From Janthinobacterium sp. (GTDB lineage: Bacteria > Pseudomonadota > Gammaproteobacteria > Burkholderiales > Burkholderiaceae_D), in NCBI RefSeq assembly GCF_009923995.1, contig NZ_RFSK01000031.1:1-64000 (forward strand): DNA of 64,000 nucleotides, in the 5' to 3' direction. Positions 18,843-27,695 of this stretch are shown in pieces; positions within the stretch are counted from its first letter, which is position 1, and each line of letters opens with the position of its first letter. A model generated the notes under the pieces. It saw nothing but the letters and a program-made list of their open reading frames with translations. It was not told the DNA's origin and searched no databases. Made by a program: the position numbers and the translations under genes.

Positions 18843-19205
18843 ATGAAAAGCAGTTCCCAGGGCGGTCTCGTCTACTCCACCGAAACGGGCCGCATGTGCC
18901 CCGCCTGCCGCCAGCCGCTGGCACAGTGCGCGTGCAAGGCGCAGGCCAAGGCCGTGCCAGCGGGTGACGGCGTGGTGCGCGTGTCGCGCGAGACCAAGGG
19001 CCGCGGCGGCAAGAGCGTCACCGTCGTCAAGGGCTTGCCGCTGGACGCCATCGCCCTGGCCCTGCTGGGCAAGCAGCTGCGCGCGCAGTGCGGCTCGGGC
19101 GGCACCGTCAAGGATGGCGTGATCGAGGTGCAGGGCGACCATGTCGACACCCTCCTGGCCGCGCTGACCAGGCTGGGGCACCAGCCGAAGAAGGCGGGCG
19201 GCTGA
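18843..19205 (+). CDS. yciH: YciH/SUI1-family translation factor homologue
   Basis: 120 residues. An N-terminal stretch with four Cys (MCPACRQPLAQCACK) precedes a SUI1/eIF1 fold (VRVSRETKGRGGKSVTVVKG and CGSGGTVKDGVIEVQGDH). The bacterial homologues influence initiation-codon fidelity. The four Cys look like a possible metal site. It lies 64 bp after motD but is not a flagellar gene. Confidence 0.88.
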   Translation: MKSSSQGGLVYSTETGRMCPACRQPLAQCACKAQAKAVPAGDGVVRVSRETKGRGGKSVTVVKGLPLDAIALALLGKQLRAQCGSGGTVKDGVIEVQGDHVDTLLAALTRLGHQPKKAGG

Positions 19206-19276
19206 TTTTTCCGCTGTGCGCGGGACAGCCGCGCGCGCCTGTGGTAACGTGCCTTTCCCGTGTCAGGCGTGCTCCC

Positions 19277-20137
19277 ATGATGCATATCAAACTTACCGGC
19301 CTGGCCATTGCCGTGCTCGCGGCGGCGCTGGCGCTGGCGTACTGGTTTTTGCCCGATGACGGTGTGCCCGTGGCGGCGTCCGCCGTGCCGGCGCCCGCCC
19401 AGGGGCGCAGCCTGGCCGCGTATTTCACGCTCGATGCGTCCGCCGTGCCCGTGCCCGATCCCGTGGCGCCGCCCGTCCCCCTGGCGCAGCAGCTGGCGCG
19501 CTTGGCCGCCAGCGGCCGGCCGGAAGACGCGTATGCGGCCTACAACCTGCTCGACGACTGTATTTCTTTTGAGAAAGAAGGTCGCCTGCCGGGCCTGGAA
19601 TTCGAGCTGGGACGCGAGATGACGGCCGAGGAAAAAGCCGCCCAGCGGCAGCTGTGCGCGGGCCTGACGCAGCGCCAGCGCGAGGACCGCCTGACCTACC
19701 TGGCCACGGCTGCGAAGGCGGGCGTGCCGGGCGCGGCCACGCTGTTCCTGTCGGAAGGCCCGTTCGGCGACCGCAGCGCCCTGCGCAACCGTCCCGACGA
19801 TCCGCTGGTGCAGGCGTGGAAGCGGCAAGCCATCGCCCAGCTGACGGCGCAGGCGGACGACGCCGAAGTGAGCAGCCTGTCCACCCTGATGATGGCTTAC
19901 CTGCGCGACGGCGACGTGGTGCGGAAGGATGCGCCGCAGGCGTACGGCTATCTGCTGGCCCTGCGCCTCGTCTACGACGACATCCTCGCGCCCGGCGTCA
20001 CCAATCCCTACCAGGATGAGTACTGGCACTGGCTGCAGGACGAGCTGACGCCGGCGCAGCAGGCCGCCGCCAGCGCCAGGGCGCAGGCCATCGCGGCGAA
20101 ATACCGCCAGCATGCGGGGCGTGCCGCGCACGGTTGA
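19277..20137 (+). CDS. Hypothetical membrane-anchored protein, 286 aa
   Basis: Family not recognised. Residues 5-24 form a hydrophobic N-terminal helix (signal anchor or uncleaved signal), then a Pro/Ala linker and a mainly helical soluble domain, expected in the periplasm. Two Cys (LLDDCISF and QLCAGL) could form a disulfide. The pattern of Ala-rich helices with spaced YxL resembles Sel1/TPR-type repeats, but no clear repeat can be set. Two adjacent ATGs (19277, 19280) precede MHIKLTGLA. It ends against flgN on the other strand. Confidence 0.65.
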   Translation: MMHIKLTGLAIAVLAAALALAYWFLPDDGVPVAASAVPAPAQGRSLAAYFTLDASAVPVPDPVAPPVPLAQQLARLAASGRPEDAYAAYNLLDDCISFEKEGRLPGLEFELGREMTAEEKAAQRQLCAGLTQRQREDRLTYLATAAKAGVPGAATLFLSEGPFGDRSALRNRPDDPLVQAWKRQAIAQLTAQADDAEVSSLSTLMMAYLRDGDVVRKDAPQAYGYLLALRLVYDDILAPGVTNPYQDEYWHWLQDELTPAQQAAASARAQAIAAKYRQHAGRAAHG

Positions 20138-20200
20138 GCTGGCAAGGCCGCTGCGCCTTGCCGGGAGATCGCTGTGAAATAAGAGAAATAAGAAGGGGAA

Positions 20201-20668
20201 TCAGCCGATGACGACGCGCCGGCTGGCCGTGTTCGTCGTCGGCTGGCCGCTGGGGCCGTAGAAGTTGCCGCTTTGGGCGGCGGGGCGCATGGCGTTCAGG
20301 GCGCCCTGGGTGTGCAGCATGTGCTTGTTGACCAGCAGGCTGTTCAGGCGGTTCTGTTCCTTGGCTTCGCGCGTCGTCTCGAGCAGGGCTTTCCACAGGG
20401 GCGCCGCTTCCGCTTCGCTGGCGCCGACCAGCCAGTCTTCCATGCCCGCTTCGGCGGCCGTGTAGCCTGCCGCCGCCAGCGCCTGGTGGCGTTGCGCCGC
20501 CAGCTGGCTCAATTGTCCCACCAAGGCCGTCTTGCGTACGGTGAGCTCCGCGATTGCATCGATGTCAGCGGCAACCAGATGCCGCTGTTCTTCTTTCATC
20601 AATGCCAGCAATGTGGTCATGAGCTGTTGCTCGTCACGCAGGCTGGAAAACGGAGTCACTGATTGCAT
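20201..20668 (-). CDS. flgN: Flagellar export chaperone FlgN
   Basis: 155 residues. Mostly alpha-helical chaperone for the hook-associated proteins FlgK and FlgL. The FlgN-type helix LMTTLLALMKEEQRHLVAAD and the C-terminal NRLNSLLVNKHM stretch support the call. Start at MQSVTPFSSL, 7 nt after the flgM stop, so it is co-transcribed from the sigma-28 promoter before flgM. Confidence 0.88.
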   Translation of the reverse strand: MQSVTPFSSLRDEQQLMTTLLALMKEEQRHLVAADIDAIAELTVRKTALVGQLSQLAAQRHQALAAAGYTAAEAGMEDWLVGASEAEAAPLWKALLETTREAKEQNRLNSLLVNKHMLHTQGALNAMRPAAQSGNFYGPSGQPTTNTASRRVVIG

Positions 20669-20675
20669 TGGGAAC

Positions 20676-20984
20676 CTATCTATTTCGTGAGTGCAGCAAG
20701 TCCTTGACTGTGTCGAGGAGACCGTCCGCCACTTTTTCAGAGTTGACCTGGAACTGGCCGTCGGCGATCGCCATCTTGATGCGTTCGACTTTTTTCGTGT
20801 CGAACACGGCGCCGCTGCCGGCAGTTGCACTGGCCGCTAATGCCTGTCCTTGCGGCGACAGGCGTACATTGTCCGACGTCGTCGGTGTTGCCTGGGCTTT
20901 CTCGGCATTGCGGGCGCCGGACGTACTCGCGGGCGCTACCGGCAGGCCGGGATTGCTTTTAATGGTGTTGTCGGTAATTTTCAC
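20676..20984 (-). CDS. flgM: Anti-sigma-28 factor FlgM
   Basis: 102 residues. Binds FliA and is secreted through the completed hook, releasing late gene expression. The disordered N-terminus and the C-terminal helices (DTKKVERIKMAIADGQFQVN, then VADGLLDTVKDLL) match the family. The start codon is GTG (MKITDN) with GAGG 8 nt upstream. A near-perfect sigma-28 promoter lies 50-77 bp upstream. Confidence 0.93.
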   Translation of the reverse strand: MKITDNTIKSNPGLPVAPASTSGARNAEKAQATPTTSDNVRLSPQGQALAASATAGSGAVFDTKKVERIKMAIADGQFQVNSEKVADGLLDTVKDLLHSRNR

Positions 20985-21033
20985 AGCGTGATCCTCGTCT
21001 GGTCGAAGTCAAGAAACTCCGGGATATGTGTCA

Positions 21034-21060
21034 TTATCGGCACCTTCTTCCGAAACTTTA
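21034..21060 (-). promoter_or_regulatory. Sigma-28 promoter of flgMN
   Basis: On the minus strand TAAAGTTT, 11 nt, GCCGATAA: an exact match to the enterobacterial FliA consensus. Transcription would start near 21027, about 43 nt before flgM. Confidence 0.85.
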
Positions 21061-21095
21061 GTGCGCCAGACCACAATATCGCTGTCCATCCGTGT

Positions 21096-21791
21096 TTAAA
21101 ACGCTACCTCCACCAGGCCGCCCGCGCGCGCCACGCCGCTGATCTGCTGGCCGCTCTGCGTGCGCACCTGCACCGTCTGGCCATCGCCCGCGCTGCCGAT
21201 GGCGCGGCCTTCTGATGCTACCTGGAAACCGTTGCCGCTGGAAACGATCCGCACCAGCTGGCCCTGCATGACGACGGGCTTGCGGCGCAGGGTGTCGAGG
21301 CGCATCGGCGTGCCTGGCGGCAAGGAAATATTCGTGCTGGCGCCCACCACCTGGGCCATGTCGGTGGCGATGCCTGCCGGCAAGGCTGCCAGGTCGCCCT
21401 GCATCGTCACGAGCTGGCTGGCGTCGATGGCTTGCCCCTGCGCCAGCGGCACGGCGCTGGCCACGTAGTCGCCCATGACGGCCACGTTGGCTTGCAGATA
21501 GATGGTCCAGCTGGCCGGGGCCGTGCAGCGCACGCCCACGGTGGTCTTGCCCCAGGCGCGGGCACCCGGTGCCATGAACGCTTGCGGCGCGGGGCAGGCG
21601 GCCAGGTTCAGGCGCGGATCGACGGCGCCGACGGTGATCGTCACCTTGCCCGGCAAGCCATTGCTTTGCACCTGCAGGAACTGTTCCACGCTGGCGCGCA
21701 GCGCTTCCGGCGTCTGCCGGCCGGCGTTTTGCGCTTGCGCCAGCAAGGGCAGGGCGGCAAGGGCGAAGAAGTAAGCGAGCGGTGTTTTCAT
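21096..21791 (-). CDS. flgA: Flagellar P-ring chaperone FlgA
   Basis: 231 residues. A signal peptide (MKTPLAYFFALAALPLLAQA) sends it to the periplasm, where FlgA assists P-ring (FlgI) assembly. The SAF domain region with LAQGQAIDASQLV and the C-terminal GQTVQVRTQSGQQISGVAR are present. Start at 21791 chosen because it gives the signal peptide and has AGAGG upstream. Divergent from flgB. Confidence 0.93.
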   Translation of the reverse strand: MKTPLAYFFALAALPLLAQAQNAGRQTPEALRASVEQFLQVQSNGLPGKVTITVGAVDPRLNLAACPAPQAFMAPGARAWGKTTVGVRCTAPASWTIYLQANVAVMGDYVASAVPLAQGQAIDASQLVTMQGDLAALPAGIATDMAQVVGASTNISLPPGTPMRLDTLRRKPVVMQGQLVRIVSSGNGFQVASEGRAIGSAGDGQTVQVRTQSGQQISGVARAGGLVEVAF

Positions 21792-21858
21792 GGTGATAGG
21801 CCTCTGGAATAGTGCCATGATAGTGCGCGCCGCCCCGTTCGAAGCGCGGATTAAGGGG

Positions 21859-21885
21859 TAAAAGTACGGTCTGATCCGGCGATGG
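21859..21885 (+). promoter_or_regulatory. Weak sigma-28-like site upstream of flgB
   Basis: TAAA, 15 nt, GGCGATGG: the -35 is perfect but only five of eight -10 bases fit. The flgB operon is normally an earlier class, so this could be chance. Confidence 0.25.
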
Positions 21886-21982
21886 CCTTGCCGGTGGCCG
21901 CCGTACTATGTTTCCTGTCATCACTATACCGCCATCCTTCCGCCATCTCGGGCGCCAGTGGCAGATCTTTCCGGAGCCTGAC

Positions 21983-22423
21983 ATGATAGGGAAACTCGAC
22001 GATTACATGCGCTTCAACGAGACGGCGCTGAGCCTGCGCTCGACGCGCCAGGAATTGCTCGCCTCGAATATCGCCAATGCCGACACGCCCAACTACAAGG
22101 CGCGCGACGTCGATTTCGCCAGCGCCCTGAAAGGCGCGCTGGCGCGCAGCGACGGCACGCCCCCGGCCCTGAAGGGCACGGCGCCGCAGCACCTGGCGGG
22201 CAAGGGCACGGCGGCCGCGGCCGGCGGCAAGGTGGAGACCCTGGCCGATGGCACGCCGCTGCTGTACCGCGCGCCGGCCCAGGGCGCCGTCGATGGCAAT
22301 ACGGTGGACATGGACCTCGAGCGCAACGCCTTCGCCGACAATTCCATCCGCTACGAAGCGAGCATCACGCTGCTCAATGCACAGATCAAGGGCATGCTCA
22401 CGGCTATCCAGGGAGGACAGTAA
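21983..22423 (+). CDS. flgB: Flagellar proximal rod protein FlgB
   Basis: 146 residues. Rod subunit exported through the type III apparatus. The family motif [21 protein letters not shown] is at about 27-47 (internal residues quoted only in part elsewhere), with a helical N-terminus and the C-terminal ALLNAQIK-like helix. ATG at 21983 has GGAG 6 nt upstream. First gene of flgBCDEFGHIJ. Confidence 0.95.
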   Translation: MIGKLDDYMRFNETALSLRSTRQELLASNIANADTPNYKARDVDFASALKGALARSDGTPPALKGTAPQHLAGKGTAAAAGGKVETLADGTPLLYRAPAQGAVDGNTVDMDLERNAFADNSIRYEASITLLNAQIKGMLTAIQGGQ

Positions 22424-22425
22424 TC

Positions 22426-22827
22426 ATGTCGCTGTTTAATATCTTCAACGTTTCCGGTTCGGCCATGAGCGCCCAGGCGCAGCGCCTGAACACGGTGGCC
22501 AGCAACCTGGCCAATGCCGACAGCGCCACCAGCGCCAGCGGCGAAGCCTACCGCGCCAAGCAGGTGGTCTTCGAAGCCGTGCCCATGGCCAACGGCGCCA
22601 CGGCCGTCAAGGTGCAGAAGGTGATCGAAGACCCGTCGCCGATGAAGCTCGTCTACGACCCGAAGAACCCGCTGGCCGACGAGAAGGGCTACGTCACCAT
22701 GCCCAACGTGAACACGGTCGACGAGATGGTCAACATGCTGTCCGCCTCGCGTTCCTACCAGACCAACGTGGAAACCATGAACGCGGCCAAGTCGCTGCTC
22801 CTGAAAACCCTTACGCTCGGCCAATAA
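22426..22827 (+). CDS. flgC: Flagellar proximal rod protein FlgC
   Basis: 133 residues, standard length. N-terminal [18 protein letters not shown] rod motif and C-terminal [20 protein letters not shown] motif frame a short beta-rich middle. Starts 2 nt after flgB. Confidence 0.96.
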   Translation: MSLFNIFNVSGSAMSAQAQRLNTVASNLANADSATSASGEAYRAKQVVFEAVPMANGATAVKVQKVIEDPSPMKLVYDPKNPLADEKGYVTMPNVNTVDEMVNMLSASRSYQTNVETMNAAKSLLLKTLTLGQ

Positions 22828-22842
22828 GGCTGACTGATCACT

Positions 22843-23538
22843 ATGGCAACCATCGATACCAGCAACACCGTCACCACCGATCTGATGGCGACGATGAATC
22901 CGAAGAAGACGACGGCCGAACCTGGCAGTGTCGAGGCGGAAACAAACAAATTCCTGACCCTGCTGGTCACCCAGCTGAAAAACCAGGACCCGATGAATCC
23001 GCTCGACAATGCGCAGCTGACCAGCCAGCTGGCGCAGCTGTCCACGGTGACGGGCGTCAACAAGCTCAACACGACCCTGGAAACCCTGAAAACCAGCTAC
23101 CAGCAAGCCGAATCGATGCAGGCGGCCAACATCATCGGCCACGGGGTGTTGACGGCAGGCAAGGATATCAACCTGAGCAAGAGCGCCGCCCTGCTGGGCG
23201 TGGACCTGGCCACGGCCGCCGACAAGGTCAAGGTCATCATCTACAAGGATGGCAAGGAAGTCCATTCCATCGACCTGGGCGCGCAGGACGCGGGCACCTT
23301 GCCGCTGGGCTGGAACGGTTCCACAGGGGACCTCGATGCGGAAGGCAAGAACATCGTGCTGCCCGACGGCGCCTACACCTTCGCGGTGGAAGCGACGCGC
23401 GGCGGCACCGTGCTCAAGGATGCGACGGCGCTGATGTTCGGCTCGGTCGCCAGCGTCTCGACGGGCGCGAATGGCGTGAAATTGAATGTACCGGGCGTGG
23501 GCAGCATCACCATGGCCGATGTGAAGCAGATCCTGTAA
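22843..23538 (+). CDS. flgD: Hook cap / hook assembly scaffold FlgD
   Basis: 231 residues. N-terminal FLTLLVTQLKNQDPMNPLDN motif is diagnostic; the C-terminal half has the FlgD Ig-like and tudor-like domains with LPDGAYTFAVEA. Temporary cap for hook polymerisation. Between flgC and flgE. Confidence 0.95.
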   Translation: MATIDTSNTVTTDLMATMNPKKTTAEPGSVEAETNKFLTLLVTQLKNQDPMNPLDNAQLTSQLAQLSTVTGVNKLNTTLETLKTSYQQAESMQAANIIGHGVLTAGKDINLSKSAALLGVDLATAADKVKVIIYKDGKEVHSIDLGAQDAGTLPLGWNGSTGDLDAEGKNIVLPDGAYTFAVEATRGGTVLKDATALMFGSVASVSTGANGVKLNVPGVGSITMADVKQIL

Positions 23539-23591
23539 GCCGCTCGATCGTAGCGTGACCCCCACCCCCTAATTCCTACCAGGAGAACACA

Positions 23592-25139
23592 ATGTCTTTC
23601 CAACAAGGCCTGAGCGGCTTGAATGGCGCCGCCAAATCGCTGGACGTCATCGGCAACAACATCGCCAACTCGTCGACCGTGGGTTTCAAGCAGTCGCAGG
23701 CCCAGTTCGCCGACATCTATGCCAACTCGCTGTATGGCGTGGGCGGCAACCAGGCGGGGATCGGCGTGTCGGTGTCGCAAATCGCCCAGCAATTTAACCA
23801 GGGCAACCTGGAAACGTCGTCGAATCCCCTCGACATCGCCATCAATGGCGGCGGCTTCTTCCGTACCAGCGTCAACGGCGCCATCCAGTACTCGCGCAAT
23901 GGCCAGTTTCAGGTCGACAAGAGCGGCTTCATCGTCAACGCCCAGCTGGCGCAGCTGACCGGCTATGCGGCCGATGCCAACGGCAAGATCGTCGCCGGTG
24001 CCGTCGTGCCCCTGCAGATCGACCAGTCGGACATGAAGCCCCAGGCGACGACCAAGATCGACACGCAGGTCAACCTCAATTCCAACACGACCATGCCGAC
24101 GACCGTGCCGTTCAAGGCCGGCGACGATTCCTCGTACAGCAAGTCCTTCCCCGTCGAAGTCTTCGATTCGCTGGGCAATTCCCACATCATGTCGAATTTC
24201 TACGTCAAGACGGGCACCAACACCTGGGACGTCTACTCGGCCATGGATGGCACGGAAGTGACCAGCATGAAGGCGGCGGCGGCCCTGCAGACGGACCCTG
24301 CCTCGCTGGCCGCGCGCGCCGCCTACCAGGCGGCCGTCACGGCCGTGCCGCTGGTGCCGGCCAATGTGACGGCCGCCGCCGTCGCCTATGGCAATGCGGC
24401 CGGTGCCGCCGTCTCGGCCGCTGCCGCCGCCGCGGGCGCCACGCCGGCGCAGCTGGCCGCCATCGCCGCCACCTACGGCAGTGCCGTGCCGGATGGCATC
24501 AACTCGAGCCGCACGCCGGACCAGATCGACGCGGCCATCCGCGCCGTGACCGAGGTGCCAGCCGTCAAGACCGGTTCGCTGGTCTTCAACACGGTCGGCA
24601 GCCTGGACCGGGCAGCCATGCTGGCCCTGACGCCGCCGCAAACCCTGCCCGTCACCGTCAACCTGCCGATCTTCCCCGCCACGGGCGCCAATGCCACCCT
24701 GTCGGTGCAGGTTGATTTCAGCAAATCGACCCAGCTGGGCACGGCCACGGCGGAAAAGAAAACGGAAGCGGACGGCTACAAGGCCGGCCAGCTGAGCCAG
24801 TTCATCGTCGGTGACGACGGCGTCATCCAGGGCCAGTACAACAATGGCAAGACGCGCGCGCTGGGCCAGGTGGTATTGAGCAACTTTACCAACCCGAATG
24901 GCCTGGAGCCGCTGGGCAACAACGCCTGGGTGGAAAGCTCGGCCTCGGGCAAGCCCATCACGGGCGAGCCGAAGACGGGCACCCTGGGCAACTTGCGTGC
25001 CTCGGCCGTGGAAGTGTCGAACGTCGACCTAACGGCGGAACTGGTCAACATGATCACGGCCCAGCGCGCCTACCAGGCGAATGCGCAGACCATCAAGACG
25101 CAGGATTCCGTTTTACAAACTCTGGTGAACTTGCGTTAA
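23592..25139 (+). CDS. flgE: Flagellar hook protein FlgE (with Ala-rich insertion)
   Basis: 515 residues against about 400 in most relatives. N-terminal LNGAAKSLDVIGNNIANSST and C-terminal AELVNMITAQRAYQANAQT motifs are intact, as is the NPLDIAINGGGFF strand. The extra length is a block at about residues 226-322, very Ala-rich (VSAAAAAAGATPAQLAAIAA), inserted between DVYSAMDGTEVT and KTGSLVFNTVG in the middle domain. The base composition is like the rest of the gene. Ribosome site AGGAG before the ATG. Hook curvature or surface may be altered (inference). Confidence 0.95.
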   Translation: MSFQQGLSGLNGAAKSLDVIGNNIANSSTVGFKQSQAQFADIYANSLYGVGGNQAGIGVSVSQIAQQFNQGNLETSSNPLDIAINGGGFFRTSVNGAIQYSRNGQFQVDKSGFIVNAQLAQLTGYAADANGKIVAGAVVPLQIDQSDMKPQATTKIDTQVNLNSNTTMPTTVPFKAGDDSSYSKSFPVEVFDSLGNSHIMSNFYVKTGTNTWDVYSAMDGTEVTSMKAAAALQTDPASLAARAAYQAAVTAVPLVPANVTAAAVAYGNAAGAAVSAAAAAAGATPAQLAAIAATYGSAVPDGINSSRTPDQIDAAIRAVTEVPAVKTGSLVFNTVGSLDRAAMLALTPPQTLPVTVNLPIFPATGANATLSVQVDFSKSTQLGTATAEKKTEADGYKAGQLSQFIVGDDGVIQGQYNNGKTRALGQVVLSNFTNPNGLEPLGNNAWVESSASGKPITGEPKTGTLGNLRASAVEVSNVDLTAELVNMITAQRAYQANAQTIKTQDSVLQTLVNLR

Positions 25140-25167
25140 CGGATTGAACCCCTAACGGCGAAAGGCT

Positions 25168-25194
25168 GGGGTCGGACCCTCAGGGTCCGACCCC
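25168..25194. repeat. REP-like palindrome between flgE and flgF
   Basis: Perfect 12-bp arms GGGGTCGGACCC (25168-25179) and GGGTCCGACCCC (25183-25194) with a 3-nt loop. The core and its flanks (GGCT before, CCTTGG about 14 nt after) repeat at 61523-61553 next to the RAYT gene. It might also act as a transcription attenuator inside the operon. Confidence 0.75.
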
Positions 25195-25234
25195 GGTTTC
25201 TACCTTGGGTTTCAGGCAACAGGAGAAATAAAAC

Positions 25235-25978
25235 ATGGACCGTCTCATCTACACCGCCGCCTCGGGCGCCAAGCACATCCTCGACAAGCAGGCGACCACG
25301 GCGAATAACCTGGCGAACGCCACCAGCACGGGCTTCCGCGCCCAGCTCGACTCGTTCCGCGCCGTGCCCGTCGTGGCCGACGGCATGATGCCCACGCGCG
25401 CCTTTGTCGTCGATTCGACGGTCGGTTCCGATTTCACGCAAGGCCCCATGCAGCACACGGGCCGCGCGCTCGACGTGGCCGTGGAAAATGGCGGCTGGAT
25501 CGCCGTGCAGTCGGCCGACGGCTCCGAAGCCTACACGCGCAACGGCGCCCTGAAGCTCAATGAAAACGGCATGCTGCAGACGCAATCGGGCCTGATGGTG
25601 CAGGGCGACACGGGGCCCATGGCCATTCCGCCCGGCGTGACGGTGGCCATCGCCAGCGACGGCACGGTAGGCACGATTTCCACGGACGTGCCGCCGGGAC
25701 CGTCGACGGTGCTGGGGCGTATCAAGCTCGTCAACCCGCCCGAGCAGCAGCTGGTGCGCGGCGACGACGGCCTGTTCCGCCTGAAGGATGGCACGGTGGC
25801 CCAGGCCGACCAGGCCGTCAAGCTCACCACGGGCGCGCTGGAAGGCAGCAATGTCAGCCCCGTCGACTCCATGGTCAGCATGATCGCCCTGGCGCGCCAG
25901 TTCGAAACGCAAATGAGCTTGTTGAAGAATGCCGAGAATAACGCGGCGAAAGCCACCCAGATCCTCGCTTTGAATTGA
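25235..25978 (+). CDS. flgF: Flagellar proximal rod protein FlgF
   Basis: 247 residues. Rod protein of the FlgE/F/G family: starts MDRLIYTAASGAKHILDKQA, then TTANNLANATSTGFRAQ, the middle TRNGALKLNENGMLQTQSG, and the end VDSMVSMIALARQFETQMSL. AGGAG lies before the ATG. Confidence 0.95.
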   Translation: MDRLIYTAASGAKHILDKQATTANNLANATSTGFRAQLDSFRAVPVVADGMMPTRAFVVDSTVGSDFTQGPMQHTGRALDVAVENGGWIAVQSADGSEAYTRNGALKLNENGMLQTQSGLMVQGDTGPMAIPPGVTVAIASDGTVGTISTDVPPGPSTVLGRIKLVNPPEQQLVRGDDGLFRLKDGTVAQADQAVKLTTGALEGSNVSPVDSMVSMIALARQFETQMSLLKNAENNAAKATQILALN

Positions 25979-26074
25979 TGGGGACCGCCGCATAATGGTC
26001 ACATAGAAATAGTCTACAGGGCTGATTAAGTAACCCCCAATAAATTATTGTGATTTCTGACTTCCATAACCTGC

Positions 26075-26150
26075 GCTCTGCGGCGTTGCTCGCTGCTAGC
26101 AGTGCCCGCACTGCGTCGCAGTGAGCGCCTTGCATAGCATCTGGTTCTGT
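26075..26150. repeat. Imperfect palindrome in the flgF-flgG gap
   Basis: The stretch contains GCTCGCTGC and, 21 nt later, GCAGTGAGC, which pair with one mismatch, in a context (CTGCGGCGTTGCTCGC) like the elements at 29741 and 47067. It sits in an unusually AT-rich 232-bp gap. Confidence 0.45.
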
Positions 26151-26210
26151 TCGTCATAAATTCACACTAATTTCCCGAGGATTACTTGGCGCCGTTATTG
26201 GAGAAAAAAC

Positions 26211-26993
26211 ATGATTCGTTCCCTTTGGATAGCCAAGACCGGCCTGGAAGCGCAGCAGACGCAGATGGACGTGATCGCCAATAACCTGGCCAACGTCAGC
26301 ACCACGGGCTTCAAGAAGTCGCGCGCCGTGTTCGAGGACTTGCTGTACCAAAACGTGCGCCAGCCGGGCGCGCAATCGTCGCAGCAGACCCAGCTGCCAT
26401 CGGGCTTGCAGATCGGCACGGGCGTGCGCACCGTGGCCACCGAACGCATCCATACGCAGGGCAATCCCCAGGCGTCGGGCAATTCGCGCGACGTGATGGT
26501 CAACGGCACGGGCTTTTTCCAGGTGCTGATGCCGGACGGCGCCACCGCCTACACGCGCGACGGCTCCTTCCAGACGGACAGCAACGGCCAGCTGGTGACG
26601 TCCGAAGGCTTCGTCATCCAGCCCGCCATCACCGTGCCCACCAATGCGCTGAGCCTGACCGTGGCGCGCGACGGCACCGTCTCCGTCACCCTGCCCGACA
26701 CGGTGGCGCCATCGCAGATCGGCTCGCTGCAGCTGACCACCTTCGTCAACCCGGCCGGCCTGGAATCGAAGGGCGAAAACCTGTACATGGAAACGGGCGC
26801 CTCGGGCGTGGCGCAGACCAACACCCCGGGCACGAATGGCGCCGGCGTGCTGATGCAGGGCTATATCGAGACGTCGAACGTCAACGTGGCCGAGGAAATG
26901 GTCAACATGATCCAGACGCAGCGCGCCTACGAGATCAACAGCAAGGCCATCACCACGTCCGACCAGATGCTGCAGAAGTTGTCGCAACTTTAA
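26211..26993 (+). CDS. flgG: Flagellar distal rod protein FlgG
   Basis: 260 residues, the standard length of the distal rod protein. N-terminal [20 protein letters not shown] and [20 protein letters not shown], and C-terminal [20 protein letters not shown] are diagnostic. TTGGAG lies 6-12 nt before the ATG. Separated from flgF by 232 bp of AT-rich DNA, much more than other spacings in this operon. Confidence 0.97.
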   Translation: MIRSLWIAKTGLEAQQTQMDVIANNLANVSTTGFKKSRAVFEDLLYQNVRQPGAQSSQQTQLPSGLQIGTGVRTVATERIHTQGNPQASGNSRDVMVNGTGFFQVLMPDGATAYTRDGSFQTDSNGQLVTSEGFVIQPAITVPTNALSLTVARDGTVSVTLPDTVAPSQIGSLQLTTFVNPAGLESKGENLYMETGASGVAQTNTPGTNGAGVLMQGYIETSNVNVAEEMVNMIQTQRAYEINSKAITTSDQMLQKLSQL

Positions 26994-27042
26994 TTTTTTT
27001 GTCGTCATGCCATCCCTTGCCGGGTGGCAGCGGAGGTTCGTC

Positions 27043-27693
27043 ATGCAATACCCCATCATCGCCCTGTTGTCCGCAGTCCTGCTGTCCGGCTGCGCCATCA
27101 CGCCCACCTCGATCGTGCAATACCCGACCACCACGCGCGCGCCGATGCCGGAACCCGTGGTCGTCAACAACGGTTCTATCTACCAGCCGTCGACCTACCG
27201 TCCCGCCTTCGAGGACCGCCGCGCGCGCCACGTGGGCGACACCATGACGATCGCCATCACCGAGCGCACGAATGCCGTCAAGGCGGGCGCCAGTTCCGGC
27301 AACAAGTCCGGCAGCGTGGGCTTTTCCACGCCCGGCATCGCCCAGGGCCGCTTCGGCGCCAGCGTGGCGGCGAATGGCGCCACCAAATTTGCCGACGGCG
27401 ACAACCAGTCCGCCAGCAACACGTTTTCCGGCACGATCGGCGTGACGGTGATCGAGGTATTGCCTAACGGAAACCTCATCGTTGCCGGCGAGAAGCAGAT
27501 CGCCATGAACAAGGGCACGGAATTCATCCGCTTCTCGGGCATGGTCAATCCGGACACCATCGGCATCGGCAACGTCGTGCCGTCGACCCAGGTGGCTGAT
27601 GCGCGCGTCGAGTACCGCACCAACAGCCAGATCGACCGCGCCGAGATGGCCTCGATGGCGTCGCGCTTCTTCCTCAGCCTGTTGCCGTTCTGA
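27043..27693 (+). CDS. flgH: Flagellar L-ring lipoprotein FlgH
   Basis: 216 residues. Lipobox LLSGC near residue 16 makes it an outer-membrane lipoprotein; the L-ring motifs RARHVGDTMTIAITERTNA and VVPSTQVADARVEY follow. The ATG at 27043 with CGGAGG 6 nt upstream is preferred to an ATG at 27007, which would put a long tail before the signal peptide. It forms the outer-membrane bushing. Confidence 0.96.
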   Translation: MQYPIIALLSAVLLSGCAITPTSIVQYPTTTRAPMPEPVVVNNGSIYQPSTYRPAFEDRRARHVGDTMTIAITERTNAVKAGASSGNKSGSVGFSTPGIAQGRFGASVAANGATKFADGDNQSASNTFSGTIGVTVIEVLPNGNLIVAGEKQIAMNKGTEFIRFSGMVNPDTIGIGNVVPSTQVADARVEYRTNSQIDRAEMASMASRFFLSLLPF

Positions 27694-27695
27694 TC

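Noticed and set aside
20141-20162. GGCAAGG/CCTTGCC hairpin as terminator between the hypothetical gene and flgN
   Set aside because: Stem is only 7 bp and no T-run follows on either strand.
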